Shown here: positions 1 through 12,446 of the stretch, one piece after another
Numbering within the stretch: the first letter of the stretch is position 1
How the letters are laid out: each line of letters begins with the position of its first letter
Origin: Vitis vinifera
Taxonomy: Eukaryota; Streptophyta; Magnoliopsida; Vitales; Vitaceae
Direction of reading: 5' to 3'
NCBI RefSeq assembly: GCF_030704535.1
Contig: NC_081810.1
Coordinates: forward strand, 7,326,501-7,390,500
DNA: 64,000 nucleotides
Translations under genes and position numbers: made by a program
Notes under the pieces: model-generated
What the model was told of the DNA's origin: nothing
Seen by the model: only the letters and a program-made list of their open reading frames with translations
Databases searched by the model: none

Positions 1-246
1 AATTTCAAAATACAAGTAAGCTATATGTTTTGCATTTGATCCACCGCCCAACCACCCACCCACCACCGCACCCGTACCCCACCACCACCACCTTTCGTGT
101 TATAGACACAAATGGCCTTGCCAAACTGCGCTATGTGCTCTATTTTCTACTACCATGTGGCAATTTCTCAAGGCCACTAGCTCATCCACTACCTCCAATA
201 GACCAAATATATAAAGGGGTGAAATTCAAAAAATAAAATAAAATAC

Positions 247-878
247 CTGTTGGACCAGTGAAGTATGCTATCTGTCTGGGTTTTGTAAGATAGGAAAATG
301 AAAAAGAAGAAAGTGTCAGAAAAAGATACTGAGATGTCACACTTTATGAATGAACTTCTTCTGATAAACATGCAGACTCACTCAGTTAGAAAGCTGACAC
401 GTTCAGCTAGCGGTGTCAGCCCCATTAAACTCAGAGCAAAAATCCAAGGCTGTTTGACGTCAAAAAGAGAAGAAAAAAAACGTAAAATCAAACAGAAAGA
501 AAGAAAGAAAACCTGCATCAATTTAGTGGAAAATTTGGAAAATCGACCACCAAGGCAACAACCCTTGTTTCCCGGCCGGAATTGATCAAAAAAAGAAATG
601 GAACTTACTCTTCCAAATTGGTAACACTTCGCTAAGACTGCTAAAGGAATGGCTGGGAAGAGCAGACAAAGCTTGGTCCCAAGGATGACCTCTTGAAGAT
701 TGTTGAGGAATTGTCTGAGGACTCGGCATCTAACCTTGGGGAGAAGCATCGGATCCGACCTCTTACGTAAGGATGAAGAGGACATGGTGTGGGCGTTTCT
801 TATTAAATGTGGTCCATCCTTGTTGCTCAACCCCTTTACCTCACCATTCTCCAAGTTCCATACCTCTTGTGAATCCAT
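247..878 (-). CDS. CAX: Vacuolar cation/proton exchanger (CAX), N-terminal part, cut by window edge
   Basis: Three exons are visible, reading leftwards: 609-878, 382-449 and a 29-nt microexon 247-275. Each is bounded by GT and AG and the phases agree. CAX proteins are tonoplast H+-coupled Ca2+ (and metal) antiporters with 11 membrane helices. Visible here are the soluble N-terminus, with a Ser-rich basic stretch and VRCRVLRQFLNNLQEVILG, a region that is autoinhibitory in Arabidopsis CAX1. Then come the start of the first helix (LLFPAIPLAVLAKCYQFGR), the WIFALSLMGLTPLAERVSFLTE block and QIAYFTGPT. The start is the ATG at 876-878, followed by the family-like MDSQE. Continuous translation through 382-878 would include intron sequence, so the long reading frame there is not the protein. 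About 120 residues are present; the remaining exons lie left of the window. Which CAX paralogue it is cannot be settled here. Confidence 0.87.
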
Positions 879-1011
879 TGACAGTGGCTTCCTCTTCTTC
901 TTCCTCCTCCTCTTCTTCTTCTTCCCCTATGGAAGTGGGAAGCTTGTGCGAGGAAGCAAGTGTGATCTTTTCTCTTTCTCTGTCCACTATGGAAGGTTAG
1001 GCAGGAGGTTA

Positions 1012-1021
1012 TACATATATA
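1012..1021 (-). promoter_or_regulatory. Probable TATA box of the CAX gene
   Basis: Read on the minus strand this is TATATATGTA, about 135 bases upstream of the CAX ATG. It would put transcription start near 985 and give a leader of about 105 nt. That leader contains a purine-rich GAA/GAG run (complement of 891-926). Motif and spacing only. Confidence 0.4.
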
Positions 1022-1497
1022 GGACAAGGTTGGTGAGTGAGTCTAGGCAGTTTCCTGGAATCTTCACTCGTTGTACGCTTTCTTCAATGAGGCTAACACA
1101 TACTTGAGATTTAATGCATGGTGAAATTACCTAAGTTGTGGCCGTTTTTCATCATCTGTGATTAAGTCTAACGGAAACCATAACTCAAATCACTTGTTAT
1201 CACTTCTGAATAAGGTTAATTCATTCCTAAATGGGTTAATAACTTGTACAGATCATGGTGACTACCATCTAATATGACATCATGTACAAGTGGTACAATT
1301 TTTATGACCCTTTTGATGAAATGAATTGCTTTCAAAGCATTATTTGACATGATTATTTGAAGACTATTTTTTTTTTAATCATTTAAAATACTGTTGAGCA
1401 TAGGTAAAGTTAAATTTTCCTAATTTGGATTGATTTCTAAGAAGGCAAAAACATAACTGTAAACCTAATAAGAGCTTTTTTTTGTTGCTTAGGCAAC

Positions 1498-1593
1498 TTT
1501 AGGAAAGTGCTTCTAACTTTAAAAGATGTTTAACATACAAGTAATCTCTGTTAAAACGTTTAGGAAAGTGCTTCTAACTTTAAAAGATGTTTA
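1498..1593. repeat. Two-copy direct repeat, 61-bp period
   Basis: A 35-base block beginning TTTAGGAAAGTGCTTCTAAC occurs at 1498-1532 and again at 1559-1593. The linker between them is also partly alike. It is a local tandem duplication in intergenic DNA with no coding content. Confidence 0.8.
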
Positions 1594-1884
1594 ATATATA
1601 GATAATGTTTGTTAAGACCTTTTTAATTGAAGTGAAAATTTATTTGATATGATGAAACTTTTAATTTCCATACTAATATCACTTTTTCAGTTTCAACTTC
1701 TACTTCAAGCCACAAAAAAAAAAAAAAAAGATGTTTCTTTTAAAAAAATCCTAAGTAAAAAGGTTGTTTCTATCATAAAGGTTTTTCCTTTATACATATT
1801 TTTTAGCAAGTGCTAAAGAGATTTTTAAAGGGTTGATTTGTTATTAATTCTGGGAGTGTTTTTAATTTAAAAAAATATTTATAA

Positions 1885-2460
1885 AAAATAAATAAGTGTT
1901 TGGTAAAATTTAGAAAACATTTTTTTAAAATCTAAAAAATTACTTGTAATATTAGAAAAATCATTTGTAGTGTTTTGAAAAAACATTTTATAAGTAATTT
2001 AAAAAAAAAACATTTTAAGAGAACACTTTTAATAAAAACACTACGAGACATAATTTTAAGTAATTTTTATAAGTGTATTTTCATTTTTAATAATTTAATC
2101 TTAAGATAAATGGTTCATGAATTAGTATAAAAGTTTGTTTGATAATGATTTTAAGAATTTTTTTTTCAAAAAATAAGTGTTTCACAAAATTTTAAAAATG
2201 TTTTTAAAAATCTAAAAAATCACTTATAGTATTAAAAAATTACTTATAATTTTTTTAAAAAAAAAAATTTTGACAAGTGATTCTCTTAAAAACATATTTA
2301 GAAAAAATATTTAAACTAAAAATACTTTAAATAAAAAAATTGTGAAATGTTTTTAAAAATAAGTGATTTTAGGAAATGTTTTTTAAAAAAGAAAATAAGT
2401 GTTTAACAAAATTTAAAAAAAAACTGAAAAATCATATTAGAGAATGACTTGTAATATTTT
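1885..2460. repeat. Degenerate AT-rich interspersed repeat, about three diverged copies
   Basis: A unit of the form AAATAAGTGTTT, then CAAAATTTA, then AAATCTAAAAAATCACTT recurs near 1885, 2172 and 2391 with heavy drift. A related block lies downstream of the SMR gene near 26430. No reading frame or clean terminal repeat is visible. It is probably an old non-autonomous element family or one amplified locally. Confidence 0.5.
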
Positions 2461-2599
2461 CTAAAGACAATTAATTCTCTTAAAAATGCTTTTAGGAAAA
2501 ATACTTTTGTTCAAAATAGTGAGTAAAACCATCGTGAAACGCACTTTAAAATTAATTCACCAATTTCAATTTCTATTATTCTCTACAATTTAAGTATTT

Positions 2600-4375
2600 T
2601 TAGAAGAAAAGTGTTTTACAAACAATACCGACCCTTTCATTTAAATTAAACAACATAACACCCTTTTTAATCTTTGATAAATAATGGATTGAACTATTAC
2701 ATGATACCTCTTCAATATACTTCTTTAAAATAATACTTTAATATTAAGAACTATTACATGAACAGTAGCACTTCGTCCACATTATCCAAAATAAAAAATA
2801 CAAAAAACTTGGTCATGTTATATGTTTTGAATATATGATAGTAATTATTACCAATTATTTCAGGAGTTGACATTTGGCTAACTCCAATGGCCATGACTTG
2901 CATACACTTGCATTTATACAACCAAATTCAAAACAATAAAGCCAAAAGATTAAGACCCAACATCTTATTTTTATTTTTCTTTTATTTATATTTACATAAA
3001 TTTTCTGAAAAAATATCTTCTTCCAACTGGAGCATTTGGGCCATCAACATTAAACTTAAGAATCACTTCTCAAGTGAATTAATTCTTTTTCCCTTTTTCT
3101 TTTTATACTCAATTAAATTAATTTCACATAAAATCTTAGGAAAATAGAGTTTTTGTTGCAGTGGGTGTGGCCCAATAGCCTTATTCCAAGGGTCGAAGCT
3201 AGAGAAAATCAAAACTAGGTATATCCAAATGATTTTCTCTTTGTTCTGACAAGATTCAATACATCATTTCATAGTTGTACTTCCAAGTGATAATCAAAAC
3301 AACGGAGAAGAAATGAGAGTTGAGGAAGGAGCATATTCTACTCTAAAAAAAAGTTAGAAATTTCCTGGAATTTTCAGGGCATTCCCAGGAGAGAATCAGA
3401 CGGTTGGCATTTTTATGGGGGTTTAATTTGAGAAAAAGGACAAGAAGTAGAAGAGGAGAAGAGAAATCTGATTGGTCTGACTTTCTAATAAGTAAGAAGG
3501 TTGGAAGAAGTTTCCTCACACTCCACTGTTGCACTCCACCTCCTTCCAAAACTCATACAGTTTGCAACTTTACAAGCCCCAACAGGGCTCATTCCTTATT
3601 GGATACGTTGCCTCTAATCCCACTAATCATTTCCCCTTAACATAGGCTTGACATAGTCTTGGACTATTAAAGGAGGTTTACAAGATAGTTAATCATAATA
3701 AAAATGTATCAAGAATAGATTTAAGATTGAGAAGTTGATGTTAATAAAGTTGGGGGAACATGCATGTTTGTATCATATGATCCAAGGAGAAGTTTTTGAT
3801 ATTAATATATAAGTGATAACTTCTCCACGACGCTTTTTAAAGCTTTAATGACTTTGAATAGACAATATTTACGTACAATAATGAATGATCGAATGTATTT
3901 TACGAGAGAATAAACAAAAAATATCATATGAGGGAGGACTCGGGATAAACCATGTCTAGAATTAAGGATTAATGAGGCCAAACAAACCATTTTTAATTCA
4001 TTGCTTCAATGTGTTGTGAGCCATGCTTGAAATGAAGTGTTATAAATTTTAATTATTTATCAAACTAAAGACATTAATTTGTTTAATTACCACATTTTGT
4101 TGTAGAAGACCAAGTAGTCTTTACCTAATTTATAAATAATGTAGATTAAAATCATTTTGGGGTTGTTAGATGAATGATATATTTTCTAGTTTATTTGTTA
4201 TATTTTGGTTTTCATAAGAGGTTAGTGGGAAGTTGGAATGAAGCTTTCATGATACACATCAAGCAAGAAAATTGAGTCATTTTCATCAAATTAAAATCTT
4301 GTACCTCAAGTATGACATTGGAATTTTATTTTATTTTTCATTATTTGATGATCTTACAGTTTACCCAATTCATAT
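2600..4375. other. Intergenic, no recognised feature
   Basis: AT-rich sequence with only short chance reading frames. No recognised domains, terminal repeats or RNA genes were seen. Confidence 0.6.
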
Positions 4376-4379
4376 TCAG

Positions 4380-4800
4380 GTTCTGGAGGAAACAATTCTA
4401 TTAATCGACTTGGGAAAAAAAGAGTAGAAAAACCAGCTAGTTGTTTGGGTAAAGTAGCATCTCAGAATGATTTTTTTGCTGCAGCAGCCCCAAGAAAATG
4501 ATAGCTGGAGGTTCATCCATGTCTCTTTCCGTGTATAAGATCTGATCATGGGTTGATTTTAATGTTTTGTTGGGCTCCATAGGATGAAAAATCTGAAAGT
4601 TTTGAGGAGTTCAGAGGTAGTGGGTTTGATTGGCAGAGGCTAACACAGTACTGCTAGTTTCTATGCAGGAGAGGGACAAAGATCAGATATGGTATCTTCT
4701 TCTGTAACGAGTCAGAGTCAACTGGACCCATACACATCTTCAACAGAAGTGGCTCTTGTTTCAGAGATTTCAAGGAGAGGTGCTTGTTTTTCTGATTATT
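4380..4800 (+). pseudogene. Exon-like island of unknown origin, possible gene remnant
   Basis: Base composition is more balanced than the flanks. A good acceptor (ATATTCAG ending at 4379) opens a 39-codon frame at 4382-4501 that ends in a stop, with a basic centre (GKKRVEKPASCLGKVASQ). A second open stretch runs at about 4674-4850 in another frame, rich in Ser and Thr (SDMVSSSVTSQSQLDPYTSS). I do not recognise either. It could be the tail of a decayed gene, an unannotated transcript, or chance. Confidence 0.2.
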
Positions 4801-5193
4801 TTATATGTTTCCTCTCTTTATTTTTGCACTACTGATATAGCTTGAGGTTAAGTTTTTTGTGTCTTTATTGGCCATCATGGTTTTGCTAAGAAAATGACAG
4901 AAAATGGAACTGCTCAACAACTTAGCTCAGGCTTTTGATGAGAAATGATGAGGGGGAAAAATGGGTGGAAGAGAGGAAGACAAAAACAATCATAACCATA
5001 AGACAAACATCAAGAAGGAAGAAAATAAAATAATGGGAGTAGTGCCTGCTTCAAATTAATTAAATCTGTTGAGGAAATGAGACTAATTCAGTGGCATCCT
5101 CTTCCACAACTCACCTGCTACTTAGCCTCCGTCACCTTTGATACCTTGTAATTATTATTTACTCGAGCTACCAATTACAAGGAAGCTAGTCAG

Positions 5194-5197
<4 letters not shown>

Positions 5198-5229
<32 letters not shown>
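5198..5229. repeat. (TA)16 microsatellite
   Basis: An uninterrupted TA dinucleotide run of 32 bases in intergenic sequence. Confidence 0.95.
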
Positions 5230-5232
<3 letters not shown>

Positions 5233-7380
5233 ATGACTAAGATAAATTACAGTAATCCATAGTCCAGGAACTTCTTTTCTGTTTTTCTTTCTTTCCAGGT
5301 CTTGTTGTGTGAAGGCATATAGCATTGCCACATAATATAAGTGCCTAATGTTTCTGTCTTGTGGGTGGAGAGAAATAAGAATGGGGTTCTTTGCATTACT
5401 GATCATCTTCTGCTTGGATGTAGGTTGAGGCTTTGATTTTCTTTTCTCTCTTCTGTTAGTGTTGAAGTCAAAGCATCCCTTCCTTTTGAAAGCTCCTCCT
5501 GTTTTAGGTCAGCTTGAAGTTCAGTGGCACTGCAGAGATGAAGGTGTAGCATTGTGTTTTCCTAGTTGAGTCTGGCTGAAAACCTAATGCAAGTATGGAA
5601 TATTTGCCCTTTTAGTTTTTAGGCTTTTCTTTTGTAATCCTGTCTGGTTCTTTTGTTCCTTGCCCTTCCTTTTGCTGCCTTTTTCTCTAAATTGCTTTTC
5701 CCCTCTTGTTGAGGTCTCCCTACTCTCCATTTGGTTCCGACTTGTACAATTGCCCAAGTACAATTTCAAAGTTTTAGTTATGATATTTCTGGCAGATTCT
5801 AAACTTTGAATCAATCCTATTCGCTCCGATCCATAGGAGATGTCAAGGGCCCTTGTTGTGTTTTAACTCTCTTATGATTTTGGGTTTTATTTTTAAGAAG
5901 AAAGAAAAAATCAGAGTTTGATCCTAATTGAGGGGAGAGCAAGAATTTTCATCATTGTAACGATTTTTGTTTTTTTTTTTTGTTTTAATCACATTTGACC
6001 ATCCAACCATGTCAAAATATCTTCTTTTTTTTTTTCTTTTTCTTTTTGTGGACACACATATGAAAGTATTCCATTTTGTTTTCTCATCTCACAATCCAAA
6101 TCACCATATGGAAAACAATTTTCTGAGAGTTAGAAAATTGGGTCAAGTGATGCACAAGCAAGATCATGCTTGGCAACACCCATCTTAGCACATGGAGAGC
6201 CACACATGTCACACTTGTCTTTCAACAACCAAGACTTTGTGATGCCAAAATGTTAGGTAAACCAATTTCCTAAAAGCTTTTTATAGGACAGGGATAAGGG
6301 CATGATAATCGAGATCAAAGCAGAAGATATGAAAAGTTAAACAAACTTGAACCAGGGCAGGGATAGGATCCTATTCCCCACCCTCAATCATATATACCAC
6401 TAAATAATATATTTATATATATAACTTAAATATATCAATAAAAAATAAATCATGAATTTATTTTTGAAAGTTTTGAGATTGGGATGACAAATTAAGTTAT
6501 CTCAATATTTGAATCCAAAGCTCAAAATCATTTTTAGTATGATATTTGTAGGATGCAAATACCTAATGGACTCAAATTAAGATTTTTAAAATAAAATCTA
6601 TTAAGATATGGAAATTAAATTATTCACGAATTAAGATTGGGATCTCTATGGAGTGTTTGAGGAGATTTTTAAAAAATTAGCTTGGCTTTAAAAACCTTAG
6701 TCCAAACCATGTGTTATCAAATACCAGTTTGCCTTTTTTAAGCATTTCTATACTTATGCAAATTGATCATATATTAACTTCTAATCTTTAATATAGGGTA
6801 TAACACAGTCTAAAATAATCCTAAGCAAGAATGAATAGAACAAAATTTTTAATCTTAAACTATATATTTTAATGTACCAACATCTTCAAATCAACAATAT
6901 TTTGAGAATTTTGAATTTGAAATACGTGTCTATTTTGCCTAGTTGACTTCAACCGATCATAACTTCTTCATTTTAGCTTTGATATAGATCGTTTAGAGCG
7001 TTGGACTCTTTGATTTCTTGAACTTTAAAAAGATATATAGCTTAACCCAAAATGATATCAATAAGTACCCAAGAATTCACCTCAAAGTAAATATATGTAT
7101 TACTATTAGATTTTGAATTCCAATTCTTATGTCAAACTTTAAGTTATAGCCTTCAACCTTCTTTTTTATATTTTTTTGCTCTTTAACTCTCTCCATAACA
7201 TTGATTGCTTATCTTTCATGCCTATGACACTTTTTTTGCCCTTAATTAGGTCTTCTCATATTCCACAAGTCTTAAATATCAAATTCATATCACATCATTT
7301 TCATGTTTAAAACTTGAAATTAAACTCAAAATATATGTTAAATCCATAATTAGGATATATGAGCTTTCTATATAGCAAAA
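5230..7380. other. Intergenic, no recognised gene
   Basis: AT-rich. It contains T-rich tracts (5970-6050) and short reading frames without recognisable domains. Nothing here could be assigned. Confidence 0.55.
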
Positions 7381-7439
7381 ATCATATTATATATATATAT
7401 ATATATAAAAGAAAATAGAGATTAATCTTAAAAGAGAAA

Positions 7440-8240
7440 AACACCCAAAAGAGGGGGTGAATTGGGATTTAAAAAATTATTTTTAAATACAATAAATTTA
7501 AGTACAAGATGAGCAAATATAAAGAGATAAGGTTAGAGAAATCAAACTCAGATCTTATAATGGTTTGACACTTCCTTACCTATGTCCACTTTTCTCAAGC
7601 TCCTAATCGAGTGAGGGTTCCACTAACTTGAAGGTTCAACCAAACTTCTAATCACCTTACCAAACTTCTAATCACCTTTACACTTTGATTCCGACTCCAA
7701 TGGACTCTTACATAATTTCTTTAAGTCTCAACTCGCTTGAAGACTGTATCACTCAAATAATAAGTTTAAGTCTCCTAATCTAGTTCAACAATGGCTTAAA
7801 TACAACTCAAGGCTAAGATGAATCATAAATGTGCACTAAAGAATATGCAAATGGAAATTCAATGCACCAAGAAAAAAATGAGAGTTTTTAATATAAGAGT
7901 AAGTAGGTAAACAAATAAATGCAAGTATTCTTTTGCTCATAAATAAAGTAAAGCTCTCTATTTATAGGTTTCTAACATCGGAACCAAAAAAACCAAAAAG
8001 TAGCCTCGACCAATCAAGCTGTGGGTTGACCCATTCACTAGTTGTTGGAGCATTTAATGCTTAGCAGGTGACCATTACCCTCGACCGGGAAAGAAATGCT
8101 ACTGGGAGAGAGAGTGTGTTTTTTGCATCTCTTGACCGAACCTCAACCAGGAAGGGGTAACCAATCGACCGATATCCTAACCGGTTGAGCCGGTTTGGCC
8201 AATGCCTCGACCAGTTCACCATTTTTTGCTCGAAAACCTA
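7440..8240. repeat. Probable degenerate interspersed repeat, retroelement-derived
   Basis: It begins with GAGGGGGTGAATTGGG, a motif I associate with repetitive plant sequence, and continues with CT-rich text, oddly regular phrases and CGACC/GGTTGAG-type motifs near 8080-8215. An internal direct repeat of ACCAAACTTCTAATCACCTT lies at about 7640-7682. There is no coding capacity. The element class is inferred from general appearance only. Confidence 0.4.
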
Positions 8241-8872
8241 TATTTTCTGGTCTTTTTGCTTATATTACTTAGGCAAGGTCTTTAGGTAAAATTATATATC
8301 AATTTTGAAACGTTTTGCCTAAGGTTCATTTAATAAATCTCGGATTTTGATAGAAATATAACTTTAAAGCATAAACTGAGTTTTTCAAAGATGTATGAAA
8401 TGATATGTAAATCCTAAGTGCACTCATACATTTATCTTACATATGTTTCCGATCATTTGATAAATTTCCAAATTAACACCTAAAATTCTTTATAATTCAA
8501 ACCAATTAATAACTTAACCATGATTTATTATCATCAAAACACAATTAAAAGAACCCTTGGGTTAACCATATATATTAGCTCCAATCAATATCTCATGCAC
8601 CTTATGTTTTAGTTGCATTTTCAAATTATTTTTTCTTCCAAAAATAAGTAATTTTAATAATTGATAGATGCAAAGACAAATCTTCACATCTTTCTTTCTT
8701 CATCAAATTGTATCACAAATTTGGATTTACGACTACCCAAATATCTTGATACTCAAACAATAAATGCAAAAATCCTCCAAATTTTAAAATTATTTTTTCC
8801 ATCAAACTTTAGTAACTGGGTTTGGATTGAATTATTATTGATTTATATTTACTCATTAGGTTCTAATACTAA

Positions 8873-9157
8873 GGTGGTGTTTGTTTTTTTACTTAATTTT
8901 AAATAGAACTTTAATACTTAATAGTATTAAATATTAGGTTGTTTGTTTTTGTAGTATTTTATTTCTATTAAGTATTAAAAAGTAAAAAAAACTATTGTGT
9001 TATTTTTTCTATTTAGAAAAAGCCACATATTTTGACTTTTTCTATTTAGTAAAAAGTTTATAATAAGTTATAAAAAAGTAAAAAAACAAACAACCTAAAT
9101 TTTAAAACTAAATGGTTTTCAGCAAAAAGCCAAAAAAACAAACACAATCTAAGTAAC
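8873..9157. mobile_element. MITE-like element with nested inverted termini
   Basis: Outer ends GGTGGTGTTTGTTTTTTTA and, inverted, AGATTGTGTTTGTTTTTTTGG enclose a second pair. The inner pair is AGGTTGTTTGTTTTT near 8936 and its complement ending near 9098. The interior is A/T-rich and non-coding. The terminal form resembles small hAT-type MITEs, but no target-site duplication could be matched. Confidence 0.5.
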
Positions 9158-10174
9158 AAAAAAAACTTTCACAAAACCAATTTATCATGAAAAAACAATA
9201 GAGAAGAAAATTTTAATTCTAATAAAAACCAAACTCTTAATAAAATTAGGATTTAAAATCCTAAATAAATTTATAAATTATAATCTATATCTTATTTTAT
9301 AATTAATTGATATAAATTAATTTTCACTAATTTTTGTTTATATTTATTAATTACAAATAGTAAAAAAATAAAAATAAAAAATAAAAAGAGAGAGAAATGA
9401 TATCTTTTAAGCCCATAAATATAAAAATTAGTTACATATCTGACTGTATTTTAAGAAAAAAAAATAAAACATAATCCATGTTACAAAGAATTCTAATTCT
9501 ACAACAAAAAATCTAGTTGTAAAAAACCCCTCTCATTATTTTTCCGGGCAGATTGGAGCAATATGAGCAGGCTTTGTGATTGAGGTAAAGTTTTTGAGAT
9601 TTTTGATATATATGAACTGTTATACATCTGAAAATAATTTTTTGACAAAAAAAAAAAAGAGAAAAGAAAAATGATATTTAGAAGAAGGCGTCTTTGAAGA
9701 AAAATTCGAGAGTTGTCTTTTTTTCAGCATAATCCCTAAGAAATTTGAATGAAGGAATAGAATGTGAAAGAAATCTTTGACATTAGATAATCAGTGGTGG
9801 TGGAGAAAGGAATCTGCTTTTCTGCTCTGACCCATGAGAACCCACAAGCTATTCAAGAAATCTCCTTTATTTTTGGTAAACTATTGAATTGGGCTTATGA
9901 AAAAGTTGTGCGATCGAAAATTTTTTACAAACCCTTTTGGATGTAAAATATCGACAGATGGTTGTGTACGTAACAAGAAAATCTGGAGACTATTTAGGGG
10001 TGTTTTGGCATTCCCTGTGGAACAGGTTTCTTCTGGGAAAAAGGAGGAAAATGATAGAAAATTAAGGGTATCAGTCACTTTCCTAAGGTTCGCAGTTCAA
10101 AGCAGCCAACATCGTCCTCAAATATTTCCGTCAACGTATTGTTAAATTGCAAGAATCAAAACCAAATATTTCTC

Positions 10175-10182
10175 TATATATT
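10175..10182 (+). promoter_or_regulatory. Possible TATA box of the inositol kinase gene
   Basis: TATATATT lies about 240 bases upstream of the start codon. A transcription start near 10210 would give a leader of about 200 nt. Motif and position only. Confidence 0.35.
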
Positions 10183-10415
10183 ATCACTGTCTAACATTTT
10201 TGACGCGTCTCGTGTGTCAGAGGAGACGCATTTCAGTCGCAGACACGCCCACGAAGCATCGCTTTGTCCTCTTCCCATTTCGTGCTGTTTCATCCCCTTT
10301 CATGGGGTTTCTGAAAACCTAAATCTTTCACCCATTTTCGGGGCATTCATATTCATATCATAACGTGTAGAATCTGACCTTGGAGCCCTTTTTTGTTTTC
10401 TTTGCGGAACCTCTC

Positions 10416-12446
10416 ATGTTGGTGGAGCAGAAGCAGCCCAACATGGGTCGGCGGGGATTGGTGGTGGGGAACTACTGCCACGACGTTCTGATCCGGAACG
10501 ACGTCGTTGTGGGGGAGACTCTCGGTGGCGCCGCGTCCTTCATCTCCAATGTCCTCGACGGGGTTTCGATTCGCTGTGATTTGGTCTCCAAAGTGGGCTC
10601 CGACTTCGCCTACTCCGTGGCTCACCCCCCAATTGTGGTGCCCACTTCGCCGACCACGCTCTTCCACGCCTTTTTTGATTCGGGTAGCGACGGCGAGGGG
10701 GCCTGCGACCGGGTTCTCAAGCGCGTCCGTTTTTGTGGTGCGATTGAACCGTCGGATCTGCCGGAGTCGAGGTTTAATTTCGGGATGGCCGTTGGCGTCG
10801 CCGGAGAGATATTGCCGGAGACTCTGGAGCGGATGCTTGATATATGTGAGGTTGTGTTTGTTGACATCCAGGCTTTGATTCGAGTGTTTGATTCCAGTGA
10901 TGGGACGGTGAGGCTTGTGGGGCTGAAAGGGAGTGGGTTCTTTCACCTTCTACCACGAATTGGGTTCTTGAAGGCCTCTGCAGAGGAAGCTCCGTATGTA
11001 GATGTTGAGGAGGCGAGGAAATGGTGCTGTGTTCTCATAACAAACGGGAAGGAAGGTTGTACCTTGTATTGGAAGGATGGGGAAATGCAGATATCACCAT
11101 TTCCGACAGTTCAGATTGATCCCACCGGCGCTGGAGATAGTTTTCTAGGCGGGTTTGTTGCTGGGCTTGTTCAGGGATTGGCAGTGCCAGATGCAGCCCT
11201 ACTGGGGAACCTTTTCGGGTCCATGACTGTAGGCCAAATTGGATTGCCCAAGTTCGAATTGAGGTTGCTGCAGGTCTGTTTCAATTTTCAAGCTTTTAGC
11301 CATATGAACATTGTTTATTATGGATCGAATTCTATGTTACCAATATTTTATATTATCTACTATCCAGCCAGGCCATCAGTTGATACAATGTTGTGGTCAA
11401 TCGTACGTTTTATTTTGCTTGAATTTGCTCTATGTTTTTTTATTTTCCATCCTCAAAGTCTCTGGTTGATAGTTGAAAAAGCCACAACTGTGAAGTTTCA
11501 TAATGTTTCTTTGCTTCCCTGGTCGTTTCTGACATAAGACCTAGCTATCAGCATTAGCTGAATGACCAAATTTGTCTGAATTTTGAATAAGCAAGCGATT
11601 TGTGTAATGTGGATTGATATCTTCAATGCAACCTCAACTATGTCGGTTGTTGGAAAAAAAAAAGAAAAAAAAAAGAAAAGGAGAGATCAAAATGGTCTGT
11701 TCGACAGACACGATAACTAAATTGAATGGCCTCATCTTTTGGTGTCTAATGCCCTGCAATTAAAAATGCATAATGTGGCTGTTCAGTTTCTATAGGTTCT
11801 CTTTTGTAGTCTCTGGCTTGAGATAGCATCCCAGTGATATTGTATCTTTTGTGTGTCTTTCATCTTTGTGAAATCTAGGTTTTTTTAATTTTCATAGACG
11901 TGTCCTCTGCATCCATTTTGGATTGTTTGATTGTTTTGGTGCCCAGAACTAGATGAAGGATCGGTTTGGAACATTAATTTATTGGGGTATTGAAGCAAAC
12001 ACACTGAGCAAACGGCCATTGCCATTCTCATATTTAATCTGTTCTGATTTGGTCTCCTTCCAATTTTGGAATTAGCTATACTACTTTCCTTTACTCTGTA
12101 GAGTTGGGTATGCATGTTTTTATTTGGGTAAATTTTCTAATGCTCCATTTTCTTGCAGAGAGTTAAGGATGAGGTGCAGAGGAGGAAGATGCAAAGCATC
12201 AGCTGCTGTGAAGATAGCAATGATGATTTAAAGTTTGTGAAACCAGCAGGGCACCAGCAGTTCCATTCATCCCTTGCTGCAGCCAAACTAACATCCGCTG
12301 CTCCCCTCCAGGAATGTCAATGGGATCTGCGAAACTCTCCTCCTAGAGCCATAGAGCAAGGTATCCCCCAGTACACTGGACAGCAGAAGCTACTACTTAA
12401 TCCCGTCTATGAAGAACCGATACAATCAGTTGAAGGTACACAGTGA
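10416..12446 (+). CDS. MIK: Inositol 3-kinase, pfkB carbohydrate kinase family
   Basis: Two exons, 10416-11273 and 12159-12446, join in phase 0 (CAG/gtctgt and ttgcag/AGA) to give 381 aa. Family members of this type (Arabidopsis At5g58730, maize lpa3) phosphorylate myo-inositol to inositol 3-phosphate in the lipid-independent route to phytate. The ribokinase-type fold shows as VVGNYCHDV near the N-terminus, GGAASFISNVL, and the pfkB signature DPTGAGDSFLGGF from about residue 235, including the catalytic Asp241 of GAGD. The C-terminal exon is polar and low in conservation, as expected. ATG 10416 is the first in-frame ATG; a second at 10443 (MGRRGLVVGN) may be the conserved start. Frame reads on after 11273 into the intron, so the long frame ending at 11537 is not the product. 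An AATAAA lies near 12485. Confidence 0.9.

Noticed and set aside
378-878. One 166-codon minus-strand reading frame as a complete protein
   Set aside because: It reads through the GT-AG intron 450-608 of the CAX gene and stops just after the exon 2 donor; the true product is spliced.
10353-10946. 197-codon minus-strand frame over the inositol kinase
   Set aside because: Antisense shadow of a GC-rich coding exon; no recognisable domain.
11274-11537. Extension of the inositol kinase frame to 11537
   Set aside because: Follows a good donor at 11273 and leaves the conserved family sequence; it is intron read-through.
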